Shown here: positions 53,872 to 64,000 of the stretch, one piece after another
Position numbering within the stretch: position 1 is the first letter of the stretch
Layout: each line of letters opens with the position of its first letter
Origin: an uncultured Oligoflexia bacterium
GTDB taxonomy: Bacteria > Bdellovibrionota > Bacteriovoracia > Bacteriovoracales > Bacteriovoracaceae
Assembly: GCA_913058265.1 (NCBI GenBank)
Contig: CAJXPQ010000004.1
Location: forward strand, 1-64,000
Direction: 5' to 3'
DNA: 64,000 nt
The notes under the pieces: model-generated
Databases searched by the model: none
Told to the model about the DNA's origin: nothing
Seen by the model: only the letters and a program-made list of their open reading frames with translations
Made by a program: the position numbers and the translations under genes

Positions 53872-54515
53872 TAGTACCATCTTGCTGGGATAACATGAGA
53901 CTGACTTTCTTTCGCTGCTGTTAGTCCTACCTCTGAGTCTTCAAAAATTAAAACTTCATTAGACTTTAATTCAAGGTCATCCATCGCTTTTAGGTAGGGT
54001 TGCGGCGAAGGCTTGTTATATTCTGTATCTTCTCTAGCGACAATGAATTGAAAGTACTCTCTCAGCCCTACATGCTCTAATAAAACTTCTGCAGTATCTC
54101 TTTCACTTGAAGTCACGACAGCTTGTTTTATTCCGTGCTTATGTGCCGATATAATAAGGTTTTTTAGATCGGTGTGTAAGAGATCTTCCGTTTTCCACTT
54201 TGTAATCTCTGAACGCATGGTTAAGTTCTTATGCTCAATAAACGATTTTTCATCATATTTAGTTAGCATTCCAAGCTGCTGAAGCTCTTTAAAAACTCGA
54301 GGATCGGTTTGGCCCATACACTTTTTTTCAAGCTCAGCAATATCTATAGATTCATCAAGATCTTCATCGTTTTGATTGATAATAGTCTTGTAGGCATTCG
54401 CGTGGACAACCTCAGTCATAAGTATGGTTCCGTCTAAGTCCCATAAAATCGCTCCAAGATCTGGAAATTGATCCACTAAATCACTAAAAGTAGGTGCAGG
54501 TTGAGATAATAGCAT
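53868..54515 (-). CDS. HAD-superfamily phosphatase (beta-phosphoglucomutase-like)
   Basis: A 215-residue HAD subfamily IA hydrolase. Motif I is LWDLDGTIL (nucleophile and general acid aspartates), motif II is VVTSSE, motif III lysine is in EYNKPSPQPY, motif IV is FEDSEVGLTAA. The cap is the small helical type (HANAYKTII). Substrates are small phosphate esters, possibly a sugar phosphate; not predictable. It overlaps the stop of the upstream convergent gene by four bases. Confidence 0.88.
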   Translation of the reverse strand: MLLSQPAPTFSDLVDQFPDLGAILWDLDGTILMTEVVHANAYKTIINQNDEDLDESIDIAELEKKCMGQTDPRVFKELQQLGMLTKYDEKSFIEHKNLTMRSEITKWKTEDLLHTDLKNLIISAHKHGIKQAVVTSSERDTAEVLLEHVGLREYFQFIVAREDTEYNKPSPQPYLKAMDDLELKSNEVLIFEDSEVGLTAAKESQSHVIPARWYY

Positions 54516-54603
54516 TTTTTACCTTCTGTAATCTATCTGACCTATTTGTTATTATATCATATATAGGCGCATTGGGAGAGCTTTTAGCATTTATGAGGAT
54601 ACA

Positions 54604-54939
54604 ATGAAAGTCCAAAATACCAATAACAAAAATATTACAGAGCAACAGAGTCAACCTAAGAAGTTATCTAAAGCTGAACTTGAGGCAAAAGTTAAGTCTA
54701 AATTTGGCTTAGCTGCCAAGATCAAGCCCAAGAAAGCGGTTATTCCGGAAGTAAAACCTGAACTAAGTAATACTGCTAAGAAAGGCGTCACAAACTCTAG
54801 TCAAGGAGCCTTTGGCGATTTAGCTGCAAATGATCCTAGTGCCCCTGAAACTCAAGAGAAACTCAAGGGTCTACTTAAAACGGGAGCATTTAATTTTTCT
54901 GAGAGGGAGCGCCACGCTCTAGCTAAGATACTTAAATAA
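54604..54939 (+). CDS. Small soluble protein, unknown
   Basis: 111 residues, hydrophilic, with a disordered Lys/Pro/Gln-rich first two thirds and a compact helical tail (KLKGLLKTGAFNFSERERHALAKILK). GAGGATACA precedes the ATG. It is followed 67 bases later by a DUF6178-like gene on the same strand. No family is recognised. Confidence 0.65.
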   Translation: MKVQNTNNKNITEQQSQPKKLSKAELEAKVKSKFGLAAKIKPKKAVIPEVKPELSNTAKKGVTNSSQGAFGDLAANDPSAPETQEKLKGLLKTGAFNFSERERHALAKILK

Positions 54940-55006
54940 GCGTACTGATACTTTACGTCCCTAGTTTGTTAGGGTATCAATAGACCCTATTATTAAGGGG
55001 TTATCA

Positions 55007-56737
55007 ATGATTAGAAAAGATATTCTATCTCAAATTTTATTTGAGGCTAAATCATATAAAACATTTGAAGGTATTGAAAAACTCGTTGATGTTGGAACAG
55101 ACCTTTCTATGATTCCTATTCAGCCTTTATACATATCACTGATGGGAACTTCTACAGATCAAATAGCTCAAATTCTACCAAAACTATCCAGGGCACAAAG
55201 ACAAAGTCTCCTAGATCTTGATTTGTGGAGAAAAGATGTTGTAGATGTTAATTCTTTTGAGCATTGGATTGAAGTATATTCAAAAGTTGAGGACCATGAC
55301 CTTACTCAAGAGTTTGTAACCTCAGAAGATTTTTATTTGTATTTAAAGTCACGAGTTAATATTCATACCTTTGACACTGAGGAGCCTGAGTATCCAGATC
55401 ACGACTATTATTTTTTAACAGATGATATGCTTTTACTGATCGAGTATTCTGAAGAATATACATATCCAAATGAATTAAAATATTTAGTGCGTATGATTTA
55501 CTCTAAGTTTGGCGTTGAAGTCGCTTATACGACTTTATTCAAGTTAATTAATGATAATTTTTCAGAGCTTCAAGAGCAAAGATATCAAATAAAAAAAGAT
55601 AGACTTAGAGACTTTGGTTTTGTTGACTATTATGAAGCCATTGAGAAACTTCACCCGTTTGCAAGCTTTAAGCAAATCGATAATTTTATTAATAAAAAAA
55701 TTCAAGTCACTGCAAATATTGACCTCACAGCTCAGAATCAAAGTCTGCATAGCTCTGCCCTTGTCAGTTTTGATAGCGACATGGAGAATATTTTAAAAGA
55801 GCTTGCAAAGGTTAAGGATGAAGGTCGTTTAAATTATCTACATTTCACTTTTATTCGCATGGTAAATTCAACTATTACGATCAACGATGCCTTAAAGGGT
55901 GGCCGTATTGAGCTCACTCGAATTGGGAAGCATACTCGAAATACAATGGAGCTTGGACTTCAGTATGTGAAGATGAAGTCATTGGAGTCAGGTGATAAGA
56001 GTCTTTTTACTCGCTTCGACTTCTTTGATTTATATAAAGTGGGTCATACTCTCATTATGCTTCTCAAGAACAAAGTTAAGAAGTCACTTGTAAAAACACC
56101 CTTTGAGTCTGAAGATTTTGAATATTTTCTGGGAGCCTGGTGGAATTCATTTTTGGATAACTCTGAACTAGATATTCCAAAAGTTAAGGCCTATGGTGCA
56201 GCTTTACATGCCAGTGAGGTTAATAACCTCACTGTTTATGAGTACTGGAAAAAAGACGTCACTCTCTTTACAGAGAGCCTTCCTTTTATTAATTCATTCT
56301 TCACCATGTTCCAAAAACTAAAGGCAGATGGTAAGCTCCACGATGAGTTTTATTTAAACTATGAGGTCGAAAATATAGATTTCGAGTCCATTATTATTTC
56401 TAGCTATATAAACTTTTCACTTGGATACTTTAGTGGCACCGATGTTAATAAAATGGGAGTCTCTATTAGTGAGCTTAGAGAATTTTTCAAGGAATACTTT
56501 ATTCGAAACGATTCTGACGGTGAGTATTTTCTCATACCATTCGATAATGTGAAGATGAAAAATTCACTTTCGGAATTTATTGAAAAATTTGGTTTCTCGA
56601 GCATTAATAACTTTGGAGAGTATTTCTATGGGATCCTGTCAGAGCACCTAAGCGGCTATGATTTTGATACTCTAGGGGATGAGGACTTTAAGCATATTGG
56701 TGGACCTATTCTGCTGAACTCGATACCGAATAATTAA
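55007..56737 (+). CDS. DUF6178-like protein
   Basis: A 576-residue soluble protein. The pattern LSRAQRQSLLDLDLWRKDVV with a following EHWIEVY, and RLRDFGFVDYYEAIEKLHPF, recall the DUF6178 family of delta-proteobacteria-like and Bdellovibrio-like genomes; the match is from memory of the pattern. It has no membrane segment, signal peptide or catalytic motif. The gap upstream contains an imperfect inverted repeat (CCCTAG/TTAGGG) and AAGGGG serves as ribosome site. Its 3' end overlaps the convergent gene by 32 bases. Confidence 0.7.
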   Translation: MIRKDILSQILFEAKSYKTFEGIEKLVDVGTDLSMIPIQPLYISLMGTSTDQIAQILPKLSRAQRQSLLDLDLWRKDVVDVNSFEHWIEVYSKVEDHDLTQEFVTSEDFYLYLKSRVNIHTFDTEEPEYPDHDYYFLTDDMLLLIEYSEEYTYPNELKYLVRMIYSKFGVEVAYTTLFKLINDNFSELQEQRYQIKKDRLRDFGFVDYYEAIEKLHPFASFKQIDNFINKKIQVTANIDLTAQNQSLHSSALVSFDSDMENILKELAKVKDEGRLNYLHFTFIRMVNSTITINDALKGGRIELTRIGKHTRNTMELGLQYVKMKSLESGDKSLFTRFDFFDLYKVGHTLIMLLKNKVKKSLVKTPFESEDFEYFLGAWWNSFLDNSELDIPKVKAYGAALHASEVNNLTVYEYWKKDVTLFTESLPFINSFFTMFQKLKADGKLHDEFYLNYEVENIDFESIIISSYINFSLGYFSGTDVNKMGVSISELREFFKEYFIRNDSDGEYFLIPFDNVKMKNSLSEFIEKFGFSSINNFGEYFYGILSEHLSGYDFDTLGDEDFKHIGGPILLNSIPNN

Positions 56738-57068
56738 AATGGTCTTGAAGGACCATATCCAGGTTTTGGTAGAATACGGAATTTTTATCCATTACTTTTT
56801 CAACTGCTTTTGTCTGTAAAGCAAAGTTTTTTTCTTCTTGCTCTGAGATTATTTTTACGTCTTGAGGAAACTTTCTTAAAATAAATGCCTTTTCTTCAAA
56901 TAAACTTATTTGGCAACTCAGCCTCTCGGACTCTCTTTCAAGAAACGTTATAAGATCAAAGCCTCTAAATTTTTTTGATTCATAAATTCCTTGTTTCTTT
57001 ACATCATCATGTTCAAGAAACTCTTTAAAGCCAATGAGTTCGTTGTCGCCTGATTTCTTTTTAGACAT
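56706..57068 (-). CDS. Small coiled-coil protein, unknown
   Basis: 120 residues, charged and helical (ITFLERESERLSCQISLFEEKAF begins the longest helix). It starts inside the end of the upstream gene: GGAGGAGAG ribosome site, ATG at 57068, eight-base overlap. The two probably form a coupled operon. Its end overlaps the convergent DUF6178-like gene by 32 bases. No family is recognised. Confidence 0.62.
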   Translation of the reverse strand: MSKKKSGDNELIGFKEFLEHDDVKKQGIYESKKFRGFDLITFLERESERLSCQISLFEEKAFILRKFPQDVKIISEQEEKNFALQTKAVEKVMDKNSVFYQNLDMVLQDHFNYSVSSSAE

Positions 57069-57549
57069 GCTCTCCTCCAGTATTATTAATAATATCTTCT
57101 AGAAAATTATTTTCTTTTTGAAGCTGATTAATAATTTTGTGTGTTCGAGCATACTCCTTAAGAACAGGATTATATTCTATGCTATTCATATTTTGTAGAT
57201 TTTTTCTTTTTAAGTCGATCTTATTCATGATGACACTCTCTTTTGTTCCAAGAGGCCGCGATTTTACTTTGAAAAAAAAGGGCAAATCTTCTTTTGCTGA
57301 TACAACTAATATTTTACCCTTATAGTCACTAGCATTACCGATGATATATGGTGCATATGGAAAGATACTAACTCTATGACCTGTAATATATTGATCGATA
57401 TTTGAAATGGCTTCGGCTTGCTTATCACCAAGTGTTTCTACGATAAAAACGTATGGTCCTAGCTCAAATTTGATTTGATTTAACTGCGCATATATCATTC
57501 TTTGATTGCTTGAGTTGACTTGTATATATTTATAATGGGGTAATGACAT
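57061..57549 (-). CDS. Unknown protein with C-terminal coiled coil
   Basis: About 162 residues from the ATG at 57549 (GGAAAGAG upstream); an ATG at 57570 would add seven residues but has no ribosome site. The N-terminal 110 residues look globular (YVFIVETLGDKQAEAISNID, GKILVVSAKEDLPFFF); the last 50 are coiled coil ending NTGGEHV. It is coupled to the 120-residue gene downstream and divergent from the HDOD-like/CpaF-like pair. Confidence 0.62.
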   Translation of the reverse strand: MSLPHYKYIQVNSSNQRMIYAQLNQIKFELGPYVFIVETLGDKQAEAISNIDQYITGHRVSIFPYAPYIIGNASDYKGKILVVSAKEDLPFFFKVKSRPLGTKESVIMNKIDLKRKNLQNMNSIEYNPVLKEYARTHKIINQLQKENNFLEDIINNTGGEHV

Positions 57550-57603
57550 AAATGCTCTTTCCTTTAACATTAATTATAGTTAAAATATTTGAAGAGGTAA
57601 AAC

Positions 57604-58299
57604 ATGTTATTAGACTTTCCGCGAATAGAAGTTCCGAACTCGATCGCTCAGGTATGTTCTTTTTCTTTAAAGAATAATAGGACTTCAACTTCAGAGATTA
57701 TCAAAGTTATCGAGAAGGATGATTTCCTTAGTTTACATATAAAAAACTCATATAAAGATAAATTAAAAAAAGGTAATGTTAGTACCCTTATTTCGAGTAT
57801 GGGCTTGGAAGGTATTCGTAATAGGTTAACAGAAACCTATATACATCATGCTAGGTATGGAAAATTTCAAATGCAGGACGAAATTGATGAAGTCCACGAC
57901 ATACTAGATCTTGAGAATCGTTTTAATTTTATGTTTTCAGAAGGAAATAGTCGGGTTTTTCTATTAGGGCTTTATCTCAAACTTTCTGACATTCATATGG
58001 AAGATAGTTTTGACTTTCTTGCTGGGGATTTTATGGTTATCCCTCCTGAAGTTGATGAAATTCTGATTCTTTCAAAATCACGAAGTCGCTATCCTGATTG
58101 GTTAATCCTAATAACTTGGACATTACTTTTGATACTTGGCAAAGAGAAGGCGGAGCAGACTCTTGTAAAAACGAAGGGAAAGCTTGATGATATATTTTCC
58201 GTTCTTTCAAAAGATGAAGGCGAAGCTATAGTTCGAGTATTGTTAAAATATGCTTATGGCATATCTGATCGAGATTTTTTATTAGTACCTAGGATATAA
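57604..58299 (+). CDS. HDOD-like protein paired with CpaF-like ATPase
   Basis: 231 residues. The first 85 residues resemble the start of an HDOD domain: a leading LDFPRIEVPNSIAQV, then SEIIKVIEKDDFLSLHIKNS, then VSTLISSMGLEGIRNRL, the order seen in HDOD proteins (vI..D..Ls..l, Ai..lG). Metal-binding HD residues are not seen. The rest includes a hydrophobic stretch WLILITWTLLLILG. It ends one base before the CpaF-like start, so the two are surely co-expressed. Its function may be to link the ATPase to a signal. Confidence 0.55.
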   Translation: MLLDFPRIEVPNSIAQVCSFSLKNNRTSTSEIIKVIEKDDFLSLHIKNSYKDKLKKGNVSTLISSMGLEGIRNRLTETYIHHARYGKFQMQDEIDEVHDILDLENRFNFMFSEGNSRVFLLGLYLKLSDIHMEDSFDFLAGDFMVIPPEVDEILILSKSRSRYPDWLILITWTLLLILGKEKAEQTLVKTKGKLDDIFSVLSKDEGEAIVRVLLKYAYGISDRDFLLVPRI

Positions 58300-58300
58300 A

Positions 58301-59332
58301 ATGAATAGTGTTTGGAATTTACTTGATGACTTAAAAAAGAAAAAAGGTGTAACTGAGATTATTATAAATAGTCCAGAGTATGTTTATATTGAAAGGGATG
58401 GTGAACTTATTCGCCTTAATGTCGAAATTAAAGATAAAGACCTTTTCGACTTTTCATTAGATGTGGCCACTAGAGCTCATAAAAAGTTTGATGCTGAACA
58501 CCCAATTATAGATGATGTTATTGATGACGGAAGTCGCATAAATATGGTTCATCAAAGTTATACTGAAGGCTATCCGGCCATAACAATTCGAAAGTACCTA
58601 CAAAATATCAATTCCCTTGATGAGCTTGATGGTAAGTTTCTAATTACTGACAGATGGATACAGTTCTTAAAGAGTCTTGTGGTTTCCAAGTCAAACATTA
58701 TTGTCTCTGGAGGCACAAGTTCCGGTAAAACAACAATGTTAAACCTGTTGCTGCAAGAAATTCATCCAACTGAGAGAATTGTTACAATTGAAGATACGAG
58801 AGAGCTTAACTTTGAAGCTCCAAATCATGTAAGCCTTATATCAGCACCTAACTTTACACATCTTCAAAATCCACTTGATACAAGGATTCTCGTTAGAAAT
58901 ACTTTAAGAATGAGACCTGACCGAATTATTATTGGAGAGGTTAGAGGTGCAGAGGCTTTTGATCTCTTGCAAGCTATGAATACTGGACATGATGGAAGCA
59001 TGTGCTCTGTTCACGCCAATTCACCAGCAGAAAGCTTAAAACGAATTGAGAACCTTTATTTACTATCTGGATATACTGTTCCTTTAAAGGCAGTACGAGA
59101 GCAAATGTCTACATCTATTGACTTCATTGTTCATCTTGGAAGAAACAGAGAAAATCAAAGATGTATCACACGAATCTCTGAAGTCTCAAATATGGAAGGT
59201 GATACGATCTTAACCCAAGAGATTGGTCGTTTAGGCGATCATGGACTTGAGTTTACTGGTCTTGTTCCTAAAAATGTTAACAAATTATTTGAAGCAGGCT
59301 TAGATCGAAACTTTTTTCAAGACTTAGAATAG
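58301..59332 (+). CDS. CpaF/TadA-type secretion ATPase
   Basis: A 343-residue hexameric motor ATPase of the VirB11/CpaF family. Walker A is SGGTSSGKTT (K143), Asp box ERIVTIEDTREL, Walker B RIIIGEVRGAEAFDLLQA, and the His box is HDGSMCSVHANS. It is shorter than typical CpaF (about 450 aa) because the N-terminal extension is missing. No pilin, CpaE, TadB or TadC gene is in the window, so it is an orphan here; it may serve a Tad/Flp system elsewhere or a separate machine. AGGAT precedes the ATG. Confidence 0.9.
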   Translation: MNSVWNLLDDLKKKKGVTEIIINSPEYVYIERDGELIRLNVEIKDKDLFDFSLDVATRAHKKFDAEHPIIDDVIDDGSRINMVHQSYTEGYPAITIRKYLQNINSLDELDGKFLITDRWIQFLKSLVVSKSNIIVSGGTSSGKTTMLNLLLQEIHPTERIVTIEDTRELNFEAPNHVSLISAPNFTHLQNPLDTRILVRNTLRMRPDRIIIGEVRGAEAFDLLQAMNTGHDGSMCSVHANSPAESLKRIENLYLLSGYTVPLKAVREQMSTSIDFIVHLGRNRENQRCITRISEVSNMEGDTILTQEIGRLGDHGLEFTGLVPKNVNKLFEAGLDRNFFQDLE

Positions 59333-59347
59333 TGTCACTCTGACACT
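59331..59347. promoter_or_regulatory. Perfect palindrome after the CpaF-like gene
   Basis: AGTGTCA-CTC-TGACACT overlaps the CpaF-like stop codon. It has no T run, so it could be an operator for the protease gene (ATG 130 bases downstream) or a weak terminator stem. Confidence 0.45.
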
Positions 59348-59476
59348 GTAACTCCCCATCAGCAGTGCATTTCCGCGAATTATTTGTAAGTAAATAAATA
59401 TTGATTCTGATTCAATAATAAGGGATCATTTTCCTCGAATAGCATTTAGCTATTTCTATTCAGATAAGGGAAATAC

Positions 59477-60445
59477 ATGTTCAAAATCCTTTTAATACCA
59501 ACGACTTTATTAATTTCAACGCTATCATTTGCTGGTCAAGCGCAAATCAAAGTCATATATGGTGATGATAATAGGGAGGATGTAATGAATGTTATCACTC
59601 CACTTTATCTGAAACTTTCAGAGTCTACCGCAGCGATGATTTCTAAATATAAAATTGTCGAACTAAACTCTGAGGAGTATTCACTGGAATCGGATACGTT
59701 GAAAGATTCAGGTGTTTGCTCTCATGAGCGTTTTGCAGATCAACCTGTTGCTGCCAATTGCTCTGGTTTTCTTGTGGGCCCTAAGCTGTTAGTTACGGCC
59801 GGACATTGTGTGAAATCCGAATCAAGTTGTAAAAATAGCTCGTGGGTTTTTGATTATAAGGTTGAGTTTTCTTCACAATCAGAAGTCACAGTAAAAAAAT
59901 CGAGTGTTTATAAATGTACAAAAATAATATCTCAAGAATTAAATACTGATTCAGAGAACGATTATGCAGTTATTGAACTTGACCGAGAGGTGACAGATAA
60001 GAAACCTCTTAAGCTTCGACGTGACGGCACACCTTCTAAAGGAGATAGCTTGGTAGTTATAGGTCATCCATCAGGGTTACCCACAAAGGTGACTGATAAG
60101 GGAACGGTGAGAGATGTGAATTCTGTTTTCATGGTAACTAATCTTGATACCTATGGTGGGAACTCTGGCTCGGCAGTATTCAATTCTAAGACAGGCTTAG
60201 TTGAGGGAATACTTGTTAGAGGAGAGCAGGACTACGTGTGGGATTCAAGTATGAATTGCCGAGTATCTAATATGATTGGAGTTGATGCCGGACGTGGAGA
60301 GGATGTAACCCTTATAAGTACAGTGCTTAGCTTTGTACCAAAAGTTGAAGAACCTAAGCCTAAGCCAGAATTACCTATTTGGTGGCAACAGTTTTTAGAC
60401 TGGCTTGAGTCCAGAAGAAATAATCAGCTAGCTTCATCATTTTGA
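59477..60445 (+). CDS. Secreted trypsin-like serine protease
   Basis: 322 residues with a signal peptide (MFKILLIPTTLLISTLSFA). The chymotrypsin fold shows the catalytic triad H110 (TAGHC), D162 (ENDYAVIEL) and S230 (GGNSGSA). Six or more cysteines suggest disulphides (CSHERFADQPVAANC, SSCKN, YKC, MNC). The tail is Pro/Lys-rich then Trp-rich (PKPELPIWWQQFLDWLE). The shape resembles small bacterial endopeptidases of the glutamyl type. In a predator such a protein may digest prey, which is inference. Confidence 0.88.
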   Translation: MFKILLIPTTLLISTLSFAGQAQIKVIYGDDNREDVMNVITPLYLKLSESTAAMISKYKIVELNSEEYSLESDTLKDSGVCSHERFADQPVAANCSGFLVGPKLLVTAGHCVKSESSCKNSSWVFDYKVEFSSQSEVTVKKSSVYKCTKIISQELNTDSENDYAVIELDREVTDKKPLKLRRDGTPSKGDSLVVIGHPSGLPTKVTDKGTVRDVNSVFMVTNLDTYGGNSGSAVFNSKTGLVEGILVRGEQDYVWDSSMNCRVSNMIGVDAGRGEDVTLISTVLSFVPKVEEPKPKPELPIWWQQFLDWLESRRNNQLASSF

Positions 60446-60454
60446 TGAAATAAT

Positions 60455-60519
60455 TCTAGGCCAGTTTTTTGCAATTAGCCCCACTAACCTGAAACTAACG
60501 CTGCATAAACTGGTCTAGA
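60455..60519. repeat. Inverted repeat, 13-base arms
   Basis: TCTAGGCCAGTTT (60455-60467) and AAACTGGTCTAGA (60507-60519) pair at 12 of 13 positions around a 39-base loop, directly after the protease gene. A second small hairpin (TTCATCA/TGATGAA, 60433-60449) covers the protease stop codon. The role may be 3' mRNA stability or termination. Confidence 0.5.
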
Positions 60520-60643
60520 TATTTAATTATATACATCTACACTGTCTAGAAAGTATACACAGCTTACATTTATTACAATTATAACCAACGCTATTACTCT
60601 GAGTGATACACTGTCTCAAATACTTAAAATAGAGGAGTCAGTT

Positions 60644-61108
60644 ATGCTTAAAATCATAGGTTCAATCTTAATGCTATCTTCACTTTCAGCAGGAGCTGTA
60701 AGTCCAGATGTCTTATCTCAAGTTAGTACTGGTTTTATGGCAGATGAGATGCAAATAGAGGTAACGCTCCCAAATCAAAAAGGTACCCACTACTCGAGCG
60801 CTCATGATGTATCTATTGATGCAAACCGAGTAAACTTTGAAGTTTTGGGGAAAAACTACGACTTTGCTATGGAAGGATGCCATAAGGTGAAGAAAGATGG
60901 TGAGTCAGGAATTTTAGCAGTCAAAACCTGTGTGACCGAAGAAACAAGTAATACCGTTCTTGGTACAATTACAAATATTTTAGATACAGGTGAGACAGAA
61001 CTTTTTGGTAATTATAAAATAAGAGTTTTAGGGAACGAAGTTCAAATAGAGAAGCAAGATAATAGTAAAAGTATGACAAGTGATATGAGTATTAAGTTAA
61101 CTAAATAA
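60644..61108 (+). CDS. Small secreted protein, unknown
   Basis: 154 residues with a signal peptide (MLKIIGSILMLSSLSAGA). The mature part is beta-rich (VNFEVLGKNYDFAMEGCHKV, GNYKIRVLGNEVQIEKQ) with two cysteines that can pair (GCHKV, VKTCVT). AGAGGAG precedes the ATG. No family is recognised. Its stop abuts the end of the convergent pseudogene. Confidence 0.72.
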   Translation: MLKIIGSILMLSSLSAGAVSPDVLSQVSTGFMADEMQIEVTLPNQKGTHYSSAHDVSIDANRVNFEVLGKNYDFAMEGCHKVKKDGESGILAVKTCVTEETSNTVLGTITNILDTGETELFGNYKIRVLGNEVQIEKQDNSKSMTSDMSIKLTK

Positions 61109-61609
61109 TTACTTATACCAACAAGGGTTCCTCTTGCAGTTACCCTCAAGACACTTACTTGCATTTTTAAAAATATCAATTCTAGATTGAAGACTTGGAT
61201 ATGAATTATAAAGCGTTTCGGGAACCTCTGGAGCGCTTTTTTCGTATGTTGGAAGATCTCTATCCGGGTAAAGATGCATAAGGATAGCTGCAAAGCCTCC
61301 CCAAAAATTTATCTGAAACTGAGTATCTGATAACTCTGAGGCCCAGGCCGAAAAATAAGGGTTTTACCAGTCCATGTAGAGATTTAAAAATCTTTCCTGG
61401 CTTACACCTTCGTTCACATAAACCTAGTAAACCTAGGTTATAATCTTTGTAAATACTTTATCGTCTATTTCACCAGTCGTGACTTGGTCAAATGGAATCA
61501 TATACCGAATTGGGTCGGTCTCTTCTTTTAAGATATCTAAATTTTTAAATGCTGAGGCCAGTGCCCCAAGTGAGGGCAAATACAAAATAATAATTAATGC
61601 TATTTTCAT
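61109..61609 (-). pseudogene. Secreted protein gene with three in-frame stops
   Basis: One frame of 167 codons runs from an ATG at 61609 with a clean signal peptide (MKIALIIILYLPSLGALA) to TAA at 61109, interrupted by TAG, TAG and TAA but by no frameshift. The two TAGs lie in a tandem 9-base repeat (TAAACCTAG twice on the plus strand, near 61419-61436). The C-terminal part (LYPDRDLPTYEKSAPEVPET, YPSLQSRIDIFKNASKCL, NPCWYK) is well preserved and resembles tails of secreted proteases of this group, but I cannot name the family. It is recently inactivated. Confidence 0.65.
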
Positions 61610-61777
61610 TCAGCATTTCTAACGGAATTTCAAATATCTAGCAATACTTTGAATAAGACTGGGTAGTATTTTTAGCAAATGATTAGGCGCATATAATATT
61701 AAGACATCAGACAATTGTTCTATAAGATGACGACTTAACTTGAATATGTTATATTTTCATAGATTTCAAAGACTTAA

Positions 61778-64000
<2,223 letters not shown>

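Noticed and set aside
54940-55006. CCCTAG/TTAGGG inverted repeat as terminator or riboswitch
   Set aside because: The stem is interrupted, has no T run and does not match a riboswitch class known to me; mentioned only as an imperfect repeat.
61042-61293. 83-residue minus-strand frame
   Set aside because: It is a different frame across the well-preserved tail of the 61109-61609 pseudogene and the end of the 60644 gene; composition is not protein-like.

Overview
The window is AT-rich, densely coded chromosomal DNA from a Gram-negative bacterium. The gene set (many small secreted proteins of unknown function, degenerate HD-GYP-like and pseudo-receiver proteins, an H-NOX sensor, a monomeric isocitrate dehydrogenase, an eukaryote-like IleS and several N-terminal-twitch radical SAM paralogues) fits a marine Bdellovibrio-like predator such as Halobacteriovorax/Bacteriovorax. 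That assignment is inferred from content; no 16S rRNA gene is present. No phage, IS element or CRISPR array was seen.

Layout. 0-2.6 kb: a truncated secreted repeat protein, a 55-codon secreted peptide and an NhaC antiporter. 2.6-10 kb: five radical SAM proteins of two types (A and B). One A gene stands apart, and a convergent A/B module is present twice in tandem, with duplicated promoters and upstream blocks; one copy also carries a glycosyltransferase-like gene. 10-13.3 kb: PhoX-like phosphatase, DegT-type aminotransferase, and a cyclic-nucleotide-binding protein interrupted at an A7 slippery run. 13.5-24.5 kb: mostly housekeeping: methyltransferase, tRNA-Gly, HD-GYP-like protein, EpmB, DnaQ-type exonuclease, Lpd and E2 of a 2-oxoacid dehydrogenase, YciO/TsaC-like protein, RarA, S21.

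25.4-31.2 kb holds a compact, probably biosynthetic operon: acyltransferase-like protein, GH3-type acyl-adenylating ligase, Rieske oxygenase, and an AurF-like diiron oxygenase with all metal ligands. 31.4-34.7 kb carries a pseudo-receiver protein divergent from a response regulator/H-NOX/histidine kinase operon (nitric oxide sensing). 34.8-42.4 kb has an RND/MMPL-type exporter coupled to an acyltransferase-like protein, divergent from an operon encoding a membrane NQR2/RnfD-FG-GAP-ASPIC fusion, a small unknown protein and a fatty-acid desaturase. From 25 to 42 kb this looks like one accessory region for making, modifying and exporting a lipid-like or N-oxygenated product; that linkage is inference.

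42.4-64 kb: IleS (type 2), a FecR-domain protein with Maf, a TatT-TatP-DctQ-DctM TRAP transporter operon, HAD phosphatase, DUF6178-like protein, an HDOD-like/CpaF-like pair without other Tad genes, a trypsin-like protease, and a nearly complete monomeric NADP isocitrate dehydrogenase cut by the right edge. Several gaps hold remnants of genes broken by in-frame stops. Five convergent gene pairs meet with exactly zero bases between their stop codons.
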